From NCBI GenBank assembly GCA_947247005.1, contig OX365956.1:10498089-10562088 (forward strand): a DNA stretch of 64,000 nt. The letters are read 5' to 3'. Positions within the stretch are counted from its first letter, which is position 1; each line of letters starts with the position of its first letter. The translations under genes and the position numbers were made by a program. Of the stretch, positions 36,311 to 49,650 are shown in pieces. The notes beneath the pieces are model-generated. The model saw only the letters and a list, made by a program, of their open reading frames with translations, was not told where the DNA came from and searched no databases. The DNA comes from Spisula solida. Its lineage: Eukaryota > Mollusca > Bivalvia > Venerida > Mactridae.

Positions 36311-36802
36311 AGATGTTGGTATACCATTACAGTCCATTGAGTGTTAATTTTTAGATTTTTCTCAACCACAGAGGTTCAATGAAGGAATGGGCCTAAACGA
36401 CAATAAGAGCCAATGTTTGGGAAAACGCGGAAAAAGACTCTCACATTTAGACGCACGCATATAATATCTATAGATAAACGTTTTTTTGATACGGCATACT
36501 GCCTATGAGAAGAATACTATTCATCGACTGTCTATATTGCAAGTATTTCTAAGGAACATCATACTTAACGAATGCTCGAGTGTATAAAACACGTCTGATA
36601 CACAACTCAACTGAAATTTTAGATAAAGTTTGGTGCGGTGTCATGCATATATGTCTGACATGTGCCGTCCTTTATGTCATACTACTACGAAAGGAAAATA
36701 TTGTCACCAGTTGTCCCTTTTTTATTTTGAGTACCAATTGAAATACTAGTACCATTCCATCGCATTATTCAGTTCAAACAAAACACTATTGATAATCGGG
36801 CA

Positions 36803-37050
36803 GGAAAGGCAGCAATCATCGTAAGAAACAACAGAGCATCAATACTGAACAGCTACAGAAGCATGCTATCCCACTCCGACAGCCTGTCGCCTCAGTGAGT
36901 CAAACAACCCACAGAAAGAGAGTCAGCAGACAAGAACACACCAAAACAGGTGAGAACACACCACTAGGTAAACACAGGAACAGACCTCAACAGATACAGT
37001 GTAAATGCTGTTTTGAAACAAACGAAGCAGCCTTATTCTAGACAAAAAAT
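36803..37050. repeat. Diverged copy of the GGAAGGCAGCA dispersed repeat
   Basis: AGGAAAGGCAGCAATC, ACAGCCTGTCGCCTCAGTGA, GTCAAACAACCCACAGAAAG and AAACGAAGCAGCCTTATTCT follow the same order as the copies at 16985 and 27473, at clearly lower identity. Confidence 0.6.
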
Positions 37051-38083
37051 GAGGAAGGTATACGCATAACTCGTACTTGTAATAATTGTACTCGGAAAAA
37101 ATGTGCCTACGTATGACCTACGAGAAACCCACTTTTTGATGATCGAGTACATCTCTAAACCTTTTACCAGCAGTCCATCAGTCCAGAGACAACCAATATC
37201 ACCTCAGGATATCTTAAATATTAAAGAACCCGTAAATTCCGGATTACGACAGATTTTATACACAACTTGCTGTCATTCGGTGCTCTTAGTTATTATCCTA
37301 TAATTTATTTCGGTCTGCAGACTTTGGAAGTAAGTTTACGACTTCTTATATCAAATATTCGTCCCTAACGACCAATTGACAAATGCACATTTTATACTTG
37401 CTATTCTCAGGTTGAATTAATCCATAAATCATATTAATAATGCTATTCCCTTAATGAACCGATGTTTTACATTAATATTAGAGTTTAAGCTCGAACTGAA
37501 CTGCATATTCATCATTTATAAGTTTGTATTGATAAAATACAAACACTCGGGTAAAATCTTTTAAAAGGATCGTCAAAAGAAATAGAGTCTTAATGTCATG
37601 ATAGTTAATTAAATTTAGTTTTAACGCTACAAATATTTTAGTTTGTCGGGAAATGTGTAGGATGTTTTGTCATCCTAAATTAGCCACATAGAACTAGAGG
37701 GTTAAGCGGTTTATTCAGATCAAACGCGTTTCATTATGTGACTAACCAATTAGTCATGAGCACTGTCCACCTCGAAAAAGTGTCACGGTGTAACCAAGAA
37801 AGAGCATCACAATCATAAGTGAACCATATATCACACAACCACACAGATAGTCAGATCAGTACGGACCCCTATCGAGAAATAAACCCCAACTTCACACTAC
37901 TAAGGCCATGTAACAGGAAACATCAGTGTATAACTTTGATGAAGCTTTTGAAGCATTATTTCAATCATGCACTAACAAGAAGACGTGTATAACTTGCTTC
38001 TGGAACTAAATACAGCAAGAAAAGTTAGTTCTATCTTATAAATTGAGCACTGAACAGAACTGTGCATTCCTTTACATCATGTT
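37051..38083. other. Unassigned non-coding DNA left of the large satellite
   Basis: No exon or repeat family is recognised. The 66-codon open frame near 37103 has no recognised motif. Confidence 0.4.
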
Positions 38084-41000
38084 CACTTCACGTTACCTGA
38101 CATAGCATGTGTGGGTTGTATCATTCAGTTATAGGCCTCTTACCTTACCTAATATATCGTGTGTGGGTTGTATCATTCAGTTATAGGCCTCTTACCTTAC
38201 CTGATATATCGTGTGTTGGTTGTATCATTGATTTATACGCCTATTACTTTACCTGATATATCGTGTGTTGGTTGTATCATTGATTTATACGCCTATTACT
38301 TTACCTGATATATCGTGTGTGGGTTGTATCATTGAGTTATATGCCTCTTACCTTACCTGATATATCGTGTGTTGGTTGTATCATTGAGTTATACGCCTCT
38401 TACCTTACCTGATATATCGTGTGTGGGTTGTATCATTGAGTTATATGCCTCTTACCTTACCTGACATATCATGTGTGGGTTGTATCATTCAGTTATATGC
38501 CTCTTACCTTACCTGATATATCGTGTGTTGGTTGTATCATTGAGTTATATGCCTCTTACCTTACCTGACATATCATGTGTGGGTTGTATCATTCAGTTAT
38601 ATGCCTCTTACCTTACCTGATATATCGTGTGTGGGTTGTATCATTGATTTATACGCCTATTACTTTACCTGATATATCGTGTGTTGGTTGTATCATTGAG
38701 TTATACGCCTCTTACCTTACCTGATATATCGTGTGTGGGTTGTATCATTCAGTTATATGCCTCTTACCTTACCTGATATATCGTGTGTTGGTTGTATCAT
38801 TGATTTATACGCCTATTACTTTACCTGATATATCGTGTGTTGGTTGTATCATTGAGTTATACGCCTCTTACCTTACCTGATATATCGTGTGTGGGTTGTA
38901 TCATTCAGTTATATGCCTCTTACCTTACCTGATATATCGTGTGTTGGTTGTATCATTGATTTATACGCCTCTTACCTTACCTGATATATCGTGTGTGGGT
39001 TGTATCATTGATTTATACGCCTATTACCTTACCTGATATATTGTGTGTTGGTTGTATCATTGAGTTATATGCCTCTTACCTTACCTGATATATTGTGTGT
39101 TGGCTGTATCATTGAGTTATATGCCTCTTACCTTACCTGATATATTGTGTGTTGGCTGTATCATTCAGTTATATGCCTCTTACCTTACCTGACATATCAT
39201 GTGTGGGTTGTATCATTCAGTTATAGGCCTCTTACCTTACCTGATATATCGTGTGTGGGTTGTATCATTGATTTATACGCCTATTACCTTACCTGATATA
39301 TCGTGTGTTGGTTGTATCATTGAGTTATATGCCTCTTACCGTACCTGATATATTGTGTGTTGGCTGTATCATTCAGTTATATGCCTCTTACCTTACCTGA
39401 CATATCATGTGTGGGTTGTATCATTCAGTTATATGCCTATTACCTTACCTGATATATCGTGTGTGGGTTGTATCATTGATTTATACGCCTATTACCTTAC
39501 CTGATATATTGTGTGTTGGCTGTATCATTGAGTTATATGCCTCTTACCTTACCTGATATATCGTGTGTGGGTTGTATCATTAAGTTATATGCCTCTTACC
39601 GTACCTGATATATCGTGTGTTGGTTGTATCATTGATTTATACGCCTATTACCTTACCTGATATATTGTGTGTTGGCTGTATCATTGAGTTATATGCCTCT
39701 TACCTTACTTGATATATCGTGTGTGGGTTGTATCATTGAGTTATATGCCTATTACCTTACCTGATATATCGTGTGTGGGTTGTATCATTGATTTATACGC
39801 CTATTACCTTACCTGATATATTGTGTGTTGGCTGTATCATTGAGTTATATGCCTCTTACCTTACCTGATATATCGTGTGTGGGTTGTATCATTGAGTTAT
39901 ATGCCTCTTACCTTACCTGATATATCGTGTGTGGGTTGTATCATTGAGTTATGTGCCTCTTACCTTACCTGATATATCGTGTGTGGGTTGTATCATTGAT
40001 TTATACGCCTATTACCTTACCTGATATATCGTGTGTTGGTTGTATCATTGAGTTATATGCCTATAACCTTACCTGATATATCGTGTGTTGGTTGTATCAT
40101 TGAGTTATATGCCTATTACCTTACCTGATATATTGTGTGTTGGCTGTATCATTGAGTTATATGCCTCTTACCTTACCTGATATATCGTGTGTGGGTTGTA
40201 TCATTCAGTTATAGGCCTCTTACCTTACCTGATATATCGTGTGTTGGCTGTATCATTGAGTTATATGCCTCTTACCTTACCTGATATATTGTGTGTTGGC
40301 TGTATCATTGAGTTATATGCCTCTTACCTTACCTGATATATCGTGTGTGGGTTGTATCATTGAGTTATACGCCTCCTACATTACCTGATATATCGCGTGT
40401 GGGTTGTATCATTGAGTTATATGCCTATTACCTTACCTGATATATCGTGTGTGGGTTGTATCATTGAGTTATATGCCTATTACCTTACCTGATATATCGT
40501 GTGTGGGTTGTATCATTGAGTTATACGCCTCCTACATTACCTGATATGTCGTGTGTGGGTTGTATCATTTAGTTATATGCCTCTTACCTTACCTGATATA
40601 TCGTGTGTGGGTTGTATCATTTAGTTATATGCCTCTTACCTTACCTGATATATCGTGTGTGGGTTGTATCATTTAGTTATACCTGATATATCGTGTGTTG
40701 GTTGTATCATTCAGTTATTCGCCTCATACCTTACCTGATATATCGTGTGTGGGTTGTATCATTGAGTTATACGCCTCATACCTTACCTGATATATCGTGT
40801 GTGGGTTGTATCATTGAGTTATACGCCCCTTACCTTACCTGATATATCGTGTGTGGGTTGTACCATTGAGTTATATGCCTCTTACCTTACCTGATATATC
40901 GTGTGTTGGTTGTATCATTGAGTTATACGCCTCATACCTTACCTGATATATCGTGTGTTGGTTGTATCATTGAGTTATATGCCTCTTACCTTACCTGATA

Positions 41001-41930
41001 TATCGTGTGTGGGTTGTATCATTCAGTTATATGCCTCTTACCTTACCTGATATATCGTGTGTGGGTTGTATCATTGAGTTATATGCCTCTTACCTTACCT
41101 GATATATCGTGTGTGGGTTGTACCATTGAGTTATATGCCTCATACCTTACCTGATATATCGTTTGTTGGTTGTATCATTGAGTTGTACGCCTCATACCTT
41201 ACCTGATATATCGTGTGTGGGTTGTATCATTGAGTTATATGCCTCATACCTTACCTGATATATCGTGTGTGGGTTGTACCATTGAGTTATATGCCTCATA
41301 CCTTACCTGATATATCGTTTGTTGGTTGTATCATTGAGTTGTACGCCTCATACCTTACCTGATATATCGTGTGTGTGTTGTATCATTGAGTTATATTCAT
41401 ATTACCTTACCTGATATATCGTTTGTTGGTTGTATCATTGAGTTGTACGCCTCATACCTTACCTGATATATCGTGTGTGTGTTGTATCATTGAGTTATAT
41501 TCATATTACCTTACCAGATATATCGTTTGTTGGTTGTATCATTGAGTTGTACGCCTCATACCTTACCTGATATATCGTGTGTGGGTTGTATCATTGAGTA
41601 ATACGCCTCTTACCTTACCTGATATATCGTGTGTGGGTTGTATCATTCAGTTATTCGCCTCATACCTTACCTGATATATCGTGTGTGGGTTGTATCATTG
41701 AGTTATACGCCTCTTACCTTACCTGATATATCGTGTGTGGGTTGTATCATTGAGTTATACGCCTCTTACCGTACCTGATATATCGTGTGTTGGTTGTATC
41801 ATTGAGTTAAACGCCTCTTACCTTACCTGATATATCGTGTGTGGGTTGTATCATTGAGTTATACGCCTCTTACCTTACCTGATATATCGTGTGTGGGTTG
41901 TATCATTGATTTATTCACCTCTTTTAATTA
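38084..41930. repeat. 52-bp satellite array, about 74 copies (3.8 kb)
   Basis: The unit is TACCTTACCTGATATATCGT, GTGTGGGTTGTATCATTGAG and TTATATGCCTCT. Recurrent variants (TGGTTG for GGGTTG, TTGATTTATACG for TTGAGTTATATG, CTATTAC for CTCTTAC) occur together in blocks, which suggests higher-order amplification of several-unit segments. One shortened unit lies near 40675. The right end abuts a tRNA-like sequence. No open frame persists because 52 is not divisible by 3 and stops recur. Confidence 0.95.
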
Positions 41931-42027
41931 GTTAGCAAACACAGTTGGATTCGAACCCATACTGTACGGCGCTATCGCCTTGGAATGTGAAGTTCGAAAG
42001 TTGCCTTAGACCACAGGCTATCGTAAC
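41931..42027 (-). pseudogene. tRNA-like sequence with long variable arm (Ser/Leu type)
   Basis: On the minus strand there is an A-box-like TAGCCTGTGGTCTAAGGC with a GCC/GGC D-stem, a variable-arm hairpin GGCGATAGCGCC and a perfect B-box GGTTCGAATCC. The acceptor halves GTTACGA and TGCTAAC pair at only 5 of 7 positions, and the T-stem and anticodon stem are poor, so it is more likely a tRNA pseudogene or SINE head than a working tRNA. It directly adjoins the 52-bp satellite. Confidence 0.5.
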
Positions 42028-42029
42028 AA

Positions 42030-43070
42030 CCCAAAAATGTTGACCAAATAACCCGTATCAATATGACTACATCACACTACACCAGTATTTGGTTGTTTTG
42101 TGATAAAAACACTGACTATCGTATGGAGAAACATTTAAGAATAAAATATGCGAACTCATCCGATACTGTCCCATATAGTGTTTGTCGTGTGTGTAATGGT
42201 ACATTCACCAATACTTCGAAGTCGAAGGTCATTGGTCAACCTAGCAGGGAAAACTCCGCACGACCATGTACTTCTGACTATCTTAGACGAACTCAAACAA
42301 ACAGCACACCAGACAAATCGACATTAAAGTCATCACTTTACTTAGAACTTAATGTGCGTTGGCGGCTTACATATTTTCCTCACTAATTTAGTTTACAATA
42401 ATGGGTAATTTTACTGTATTAATGCATATAATGGTATAATCACAGTAGTTTCTACGTCAAATAATACACTTTGTTCAAGTAAACATATATCACCATAAGT
42501 ATAATTACAATGCAAACGTATAATTTATTATAAAGCATAGAAGATCACAATTAAATGTTTGTATATAATTCTCTGAGTTATGCCAGGATTTAACTGGTAC
42601 CGGGATGGTTATCACTTTCGTAGATTTAAACTGATATTATTATGCTGTTAACAACATCAAAGAATTATTCAAGTATCCTGTATTTGAAACAAAAGCACAT
42701 TAAAAGGGCATTACATTTCTACTGTTATTAATTTATTATGTCTTATGTTGGTTTTCTTGTAGAATGATATATAATATATAAAATATAGATTGAACATAAT
42801 TATACTGTCATGCATACCGGGTTTCATCACTTGTATTTGTGTACATATATAAAGTTTAAAACTAACCTCCACAAACCGGGCGGTTAAGAGTATTCCTTAG
42901 TAATGGGAGGTAAGGTGAGCGGAACCGTTCTGGTTTGGTGTGCCGCCATCTATGGCATATAACTGTATAGTTATTGGTGGAGAAGTCTGACAAGTCCAGA
43001 AATCAGACACTGTTTTCAAAAGTTCTGTTCCTTCCGTAGTTGTCCCAATAACTAATGAAATCGTTTCTCT
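42030..43070. other. Unassigned DNA with one 107-codon open frame
   Basis: An open frame (42063-42386, plus strand) contains a C-x-x-C (CRVC) but no recognised domain, promoter or homology. The rest is AT-rich. No gene is claimed. Confidence 0.35.
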
Positions 43071-43074
43071 TTAC

Positions 43075-43335
43075 CACTCATGGTTTAACTCTTTATTTAT
43101 CGACGTTTCGGCCTGAGCCTTTTTCAAAACACAGAAACGAAAGTTCTTCTCTACATTATATAGGCATTGTGGTCAGCCATTTTTAAAATAATGTCACCAA
43201 ACAGGAAATGACATCATGAAACAGAAAGTACGCCAAAACGTCACACAACGTTACGTCGCAAAAAACAGGATATGACGTCATTAAAAAAGTACGCCAACAA
43301 GACTAATGACATTAAGTTGCAAAAAGGCAGTCGGG
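43075..43335 (-). mobile_element. Remnant of a Penelope-like element 3' region with ribozyme-like core
   Basis: On the minus strand, a GACGTCA-rich part (ATGACGTCATATCCTG, ATGATGTCATTTCCTG) is followed about 100 bases later by GGCTCAGGCCGAAACGTCGA. A stem GGC..GCC-type hairpin ending GAAAC GUCG is the 3' half of a hammerhead core as found in Penelope-like elements. The CUGAUGA half has decayed. The same order (CRE-like repeats, then ribozyme-like motif) is seen in the intact Penelope copies at 58.2 and 61.4 kb. Confidence 0.5.
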
Positions 43336-44229
43336 ATGGTACTATTCACAGGTCCATGAAAAGTGACCTAGCCCACCTATATATACGTATTTAAATAGAA
43401 GGTTTGCAACGAAGGATTTCCCAATATATACACGCCACTGACAGAAACATTCACAACTCAATTATTACTGCATCAAATCTCACAGGTTTTTTTGCAGAAT
43501 GCTCGTAAAACATAAGTTCCAATGATAAAACAAACATTCTGGGTCTCAAACGCATGTTTCTCCGAAATTTTTGCGTCGGATAACGGTCAGAGCGGCCAAT
43601 TTTCGCCACTTGCTCTAAACCTGTCCCCTCAAAAGTGACGATTTGACGTGTTTTTTCACCTGAATTGATGCTTTGTGGCGGCATCAATCAAGTCTGGAAT
43701 CTAATATTTGCAATGAGTAACAACAAACGATCGTTCTAACTGTGCGACGCGAAAGCATGCTCATCAAAACGATGCATCGTACAAGAATCGCTATTTTAAT
43801 TGAAATATCATAAACAATTTTCGCTTCCGCATTTCGTCATTTTACTGTCCCGCAGTGAATCGCAGAATGGCAGCACGTGTACGTCCCATTGTAACATATA
43901 TTTTCATTGGACGGACCGATAACGGGGTTAACCAATCGATAGTTAGTATTTTGGACACACCTTGGAACTTTTGTGCTAAACTATTGTTGACAGAAGGCCC
44001 CAAAAATGATAAGAGTACTGCTACAGCCTTCGACAATCGTCTTGTGGTGTGTGACCTAAATCAACCAGTCTTCACGATAAAATAATTATTATGAGCGCCA
44101 TATTACGTCATAACAAACTGTGTTAAACCGTGTCAAACTAAAATATTAAGATGTCAACACTGTAAATCCACGTCGATCTGACAATATTTCAAGACGAAGG
44201 AGGGTTCATCGGAGGTGTTTGTGTATACA
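43336..44229. other. Unassigned DNA upstream of the candidate exon
   Basis: It holds a 34-base phrase (43605-43640) whose inverted copy lies at about 55512-55550, and two short open frames of unknown meaning (43451-43687 minus; 43855-44085 plus). The second has no recognised domain. Confidence 0.35.
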
Positions 44230-44268
44230 ATGGGGATCCTTGAGGTGTTAGAACCACCGTTGAATCGG
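44230..44268 (+). CDS. Candidate first coding exon of an unidentified gene
   Basis: An ATG opens 13 codons (MGILEVLEPPLNR) that end at a perfect consensus donor CGG|GTAAGT in phase 0. The upstream sequence is slightly richer in GC than its surroundings. I could not find a matching next exon. The acceptor near 44932 (TTCCAG|GTATAC) would read into a stop within eight codons. It may be a real 5' exon, an old exon whose gene was disrupted by the element starting at 45001, or chance. Confidence 0.3.
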
Positions 44269-45000
44269 GTAAGTTAGTAATGTGTGAAATGACAGCTGTA
44301 AATTTCGAACTGGTTTGACCCGGAAGTGTCTGAACATTTGTTGATTACTGTATTAGTAACAAAGTTATTCCCACACAATCAATTTGAATTGCATTTCAAT
44401 AATAATGAAAATAAGAGTAGAACTAGAAATTAATTGGAACATGTGATTAACCTGAACTGGTTTATTGTCTGCACACTATTATTAGTATAAAAGTTCTTAA
44501 ATCTTCAATCTTGGCAGCATGATTATTATATACATTTGTACTAGACCTGCACTGTATCAACTGTGCTGGGTCAAGTTGAATCACTATTTGTGCTGTTTAA
44601 ATATTACATTACTGTACATAATTGATTGCATTTAGAAATCCACTTACAACAGTGAAATATAATTTACTGTATATAATAATTTTCTATGTGCCAATCATGT
44701 AATTTGTCTCATGAAGAGGTCAGCTATTGTGCTCTTGGAAATCCAACCTGGTTAGACTAAGAGCCCTGGCAGATAACCACATGCTGCCTAAATTCCATGG
44801 GGTACAGACCCCCTATGGATATGTGCATGTCAAATGATCTATTGATAAATACATTATCATACTGAGGATACTACAGAAAAATTAAAGATTTTTTGCAGCA
44901 TATTATTCATGCTTTTAAAATTCCAGGTATACAAGAGGCTGTTGCTCTGACTGCTAGTATATAGATGACAGGTCCTACACAGTTCCCTTGTTAGTCCTTG
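44269..45000. other. Unassigned non-coding DNA
   Basis: No repeat family or exon is recognised. The region ends at the 7-base duplication GTCCTTG that flanks the large inverted-repeat element. Confidence 0.4.
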
Positions 45001-45979
45001 CACAGGCCTAAGAAATTATATCACAAAATACAGAGTTTTGAAATTCCCCATCTTCCCTGCATTACTATATATAATAGACAGGTTGGCAACGCTTTTTTCC
45101 GGCCCCTACAGGAATCAACTATTTAACGCATCACTGGGCCGGGAAACGGTTGCAATCTGGTCTAGATGTATTTTACTACATGAAACAATCAATTTATCTA
45201 CCATTTAACTTGTCATAAGTTATATTTCAGGTATTTTGTTTTTAGATCGATGGTTCCGATTCCATGACTGTTATTGTTTACAACTAACTAACACGCATCG
45301 GAAATATTTTACGAAAAGAAACGAAACGGAACGAAACGGAACGAAACGGAAGTATAAAAGTTAATAATATCCAATGCGCCAACTAGGGACCCTATATATA
45401 CCGAGATGTATATGTAATGGTAAAAGTAAGATTTAGATAACTTACCTTTATACATTTGGAGATCCTAAAACTGGAAAATTACTATATAACTATTGAAAAA
45501 TAACATAATGGTTACTGAACACACGGCGAATAGGCGTATTTTGAATTCAGATACAAATGTAGTTCAAAAAATGCATTAATTAGTATGCATAAAACTATGC
45601 CTATCACGAGCAGGGATATATTATGTAATGGTAAAAATAAGTTCCGTAAGTTGACAAATGGCCTGTATCGTGGACTAAGAGAGCGATTAGCGTGTTGATC
45701 ACACCTATTTCAACGAATGTTTTAACTTGATTTGGATATGTTAATTCCGTCGTTCCATTGAATAAAAATGAAAATCCTAAAATCATACTTTCATTTCAGT
45801 GCAATTATAATTTTTGAATCTGTTAATAATCGACATATCATTTTTGTGCACGTGCCTACGATTTCGTGGGATTTTTCAATATCGACAATTCTGTATAGGA
45901 CAGCTGTGATTGGTCGACAGGTTAGTCACGATTTAACGCCTTGAAACACGTCCTTGTGTGTAAATAGGGTCCCTGCGAC

Positions 45980-46332
45980 AATGTACGATTTTTAAGGTGG
46001 AAACGTGGTCCAGTGGTAAAGGCTTCTGACTTCTGAGTTGTGGGTTCGATCCCTAAACCAACCGGATCAAAAAACAAAAATGCTTTTGAGTGTTTCCCAC
46101 CTAACATAACTATTAAGTCTTCCGGACGGGACGTTAAGCGAGGACCCGTGTATGATGCTTTACATCGGCACGTAAAAGAACCAGGGATGCTTCTTGAACT
46201 GGGGCATCTTCTGTATCATGCACTATCCCCCAAAAACTCAAGTGTGTGATTAACTTCTTCTTGGGGGCCTCTCCCATATGAATTTCCGGTGGCCAGAATA
46301 AATAAAAGCATATAAATAAAAATGTACGATTT
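45980..46332 (+). mobile_element. Complete tRNA-derived SINE with 12-bp target-site duplication
   Basis: A tRNA-like head has an A-box region (GTGGTCCAGTGGTAAAGGC) and a B-box (GGTTCGATCCC). A central domain follows (CCGGACGGGACGTTAAGCGA, then GGCACGTAAAAGAACC) and an AATAAATAAAAG-type tail. The body 45992-46320 lies between direct repeats AATGTACGATTT (45980-45991 and 46321-46332). The central domain resembles a conserved core shared by many metazoan SINEs, with the family name left open. It is nested inside the 5.7-kb inverted-repeat element and so is younger than that element. Confidence 0.85.
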
Positions 46333-48050
46333 AGGAATAAAACAACTAAGTACTAGTATATTAATTGAATCGTGAATTATGATATTTTGAAATTAAACAC
46401 GCTATGTCATGTAATTACTCTAAATAGCTCGGTATATACATAATTTCCGATTCGTCGGTACATGGATAGAGAAAAGTTCCGTTTAATAGAGAGAAAATGT
46501 CCGATTCAAAGAGAGAAAATTTCAGATTCGCCAATTGGTTGAGTGAGAGAACATGTCCAACTTTGGGTCTCATGGAGAGCGACCTAAGACGCTCAGATCT
46601 ATATAGAGTTACAGAGTGGAGATTTAGAAAAACGATTATAAATTAATAACCGTTATAACTATCGACTGTACGCAAACGGGGTGATTTAGTTTAATTATTC
46701 ATCTTTCAAGCAGTCTTAATTTGGAAAAATAAAATACAAAAATGTAAAAGCATGTTGGTCCTTATTAATGTTTTTATTGTCACAACCATTCATATAGAAT
46801 AAAGAAGGAATGGAAAATAGTCGTTACACTGTCAGGTCGTTTACTATTTTAATAAAAATCACATCATTCGTGTGCGAACGGCTTCGTTTATGAAAATATA
46901 GTATCGGTCCAATGATGTTATTTGAAATAATTTGCTTTAAACAGATGTTGGTCCTTTTTGATGTTTTTGTAAAAAAAATACTATGTATTATTTCCATTTT
47001 TTATCGATCCATATCGCATAATATCTCTCTGTAACTTATTTTATTACCCACTGTGAATTCCCAGCATAATTTATATTCGTCCTCTTCGCTCGGGTTATTG
47101 TATTGCCTACCAAAAACGTTGATATATGCCTTGTTAGTTAGATTTTGATTAAAGTTCGATGATATTCATACTGACTTTATTACATATTACAAATATTATA
47201 TTTGTTTTTATGAAAGGACGTCTTATATAAGTACAGAAAATCGACTAATATTTAAATTACATGTGTTCGTGTTAATCACAGCAGCTGTTGACAGTATACA
47301 TGTATATACAGGGAATGTACACTTGTTCATGTTTAATTGGCACACATGTGAAAAATATCATTGAAGAAATAATATGACATTTGTAAGTGAAAAAAATGCC
47401 AATACATTTATATACATTTATATTAGAACGATTGGAGATTAAATGACACGTTAAACATCCCCGTCAAATTAAATAATATGACAGGTATCATATTAGGGTT
47501 GAACCTTAGTTAGTTTCATGCTATATTCAAACAGAAACAATAACATGGCAACGCTGGACGCTTAAACCGATGACCGCTTAAATAATACGAATACACGGTA
47601 CCAGCTGGCCGTATTCTATCACTTAGCAATATTGGGCGCTTAACACGGATGGTTGTCTAAAAGAGCTAACATTTCACTTTGAAACAACATTATTTATTAT
47701 TACAAAATAAGTAGTTTTAAATACTTAATGAATACTATTCGACATGACTTAATTTGTAAAGGAATTATATAAGAGACGGCTTGTTTCAAGTCAAGACTTT
47801 TTTAAAATGTTGTACACAAATATAGTGACGCCGTTATATTTCTTTGTATACACGACAGTTATTATCGTCAGCGATAGTTGATTGTGCAGCATTGCCTGCT
47901 TCGCACCAAGCAATTTGATCCTAACAATCGAAAACATTCAGTACTTATTACTCAAATCAAAATCAGGATCAAAACTGTCCTTAACTTTTTTATTACTGAA
48001 CGGAAACATGTCATGTGGGGGTTCATATATAAGGCATGGTTATCGTATAA
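46333..48050. other. Unassigned interior of the 5.7-kb element
   Basis: It is AT-rich with scattered GATTCG and GGAAATTT words. No exon, RNA gene or transposase is recognised. Confidence 0.4.
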
Positions 48051-49650
48051 TAATTATGTATTCTTTATTTCGGTCTCATTCACATATATACTGTTACTTA
48101 TATGTACGTTGGTGCATCGGAAATTATATATCAGCCAATTGGCGAATCGGAAATTTTCTATATCTATGTACTGGAGCCTCACATATTGTATATGTACAAC
48201 TCTACGGATTCCATTTGTGATTTGGAGTAATTACACTATACAAATTGTATATTTTCTAATTTCATAATTCAAATAATATACTTTGTCATTCCATGCATAA
48301 ATCGTAATTTGGCGAATTGGAAACTTTTTATCTATAACTATATACCGGCGAATCGGAACTTTAAGAGTAATTAGTACAAATATACACACAGCATGAAAAA
48401 ACGGATTTAAGTGCAAATAATATTTTATTATATTTACTTTTATTTGGAATTTCACAAAATCGTCAAATTTAAGTCGATTTATTTTCCGTATTTTAACTAA
48501 ATTTAATTTGTAAATTTAATCGCAAATAATACTATATTATCTTTCCGTTTATTTGGAATTTCACAAAAACGTCCATATTTAAGTCGATTTTTTTCCGTAT
48601 ATTAACTAAATTTTATTTATTTATATAATCACAAATAATACTAGTACATGCTTCCAACTAGATTCGCGTTTAGCTTACATGTAGATCTCCAAATTTTATT
48701 TCACAAATTTTAAAATTAGAAGAATTTCCATAATTGTTTTATTACCTCCCTTGAATAAAAATATTAGTAAAATTTGTATATATCTTTTCCTTGTCGTTAA
48801 ATATACTTTAAATACAAATTACACCATTAAGTAGTTTCATTGTGAACTAGTGTATGTGTAACATCTATAAATTCTACTTCATATTTGCTCATGAACATTG
48901 AAATAAAAAGCAGTACATATAGCTAACATAAAAACATATGTTTATACTTTATAAATCGTAGAAAGAATTATTTGTATTGCTTACTGCTCTACTACTGAGC
49001 GGTTTGTTGTCTTATTTGTACAATATGTGCAGAATAAATTTTATTAAAAACAAAAAAAAAGATATTTAATCACCTTTAAATGCAACTTAAATTTCAAATT
49101 TAAGTTAAACTTTAATCGCATTTAAGTTTATATTGCATAAACGTGCATTTAATCCCATTTATATTCTATATTTAATCACCTTTAAATGCAACTTAAATGT
49201 GACTTAAACTTGTAGGAATAATTCGACCTAAATGTAGTATTAAACTTAACTTAAATATGGAATTTAATAGCTACTTTTTTCTGATTAAATGTATTTAAAT
49301 TCCGAATATAATTAAATTTAAGTTAAGTTTAATAGTAAATTAAACGTAATATTTCATGCTGTGTACACTTCAAATAATATATTTTCTCTTTCTATTCATA
49401 AATCGTATGTTGGCATATCAGAAATTCTCCGTTAACCTGATGGCGAATGGGTAATATGTACCTGCTAATCGGAAATGTTCTATGCTGGTGCATCGGAGAT
49501 TTTATATGTATCTTCCTACTGGCTATTTGGAGTAATTACAGTATACAAATTGTATATGTTCTCATATATAATCATTCACAATTATCTCTACGAATCGGAA
49601 ATTTACTCTGCGAATCAGAATATAAAAAATCCATCATGAGATGTAGGATA
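48050..49650. repeat. Old diverged repeat built on GCGAATCGGAAATT
   Basis: Two segments (about 48060-48370 and 49370-49620) share GGTGCATCGGA, GGCGAAT, TTTGGAGTAATTACA and TATACAAATTGTATAT in order. The word CGAATCGGAAATT and close variants recur at least eight times here and again near 46440-46530. Between them (about 49060-49340) a second AT-rich repeat on ATTTAATCACCTTTAAATGC appears. Confidence 0.55.

Noticed and set aside
41931..42027. Functional tRNA-Ser or tRNA-Leu gene
   Set aside because: The B-box and variable arm are good but the acceptor, anticodon and T stems pair poorly. It is kept only as a tRNA-like pseudogene.
43451..44085. Two short open frames (78 and 76 codons)
   Set aside because: There is no domain, no splice partner and no promoter. 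Part of one overlaps a phrase repeated in inverted form 12 kb away.
47878..48267. Overlapping 112- and 129-codon plus-strand frames
   Set aside because: They are AT-rich and overlap in different frames, lie over a diverged repeat, and have no recognised motif.
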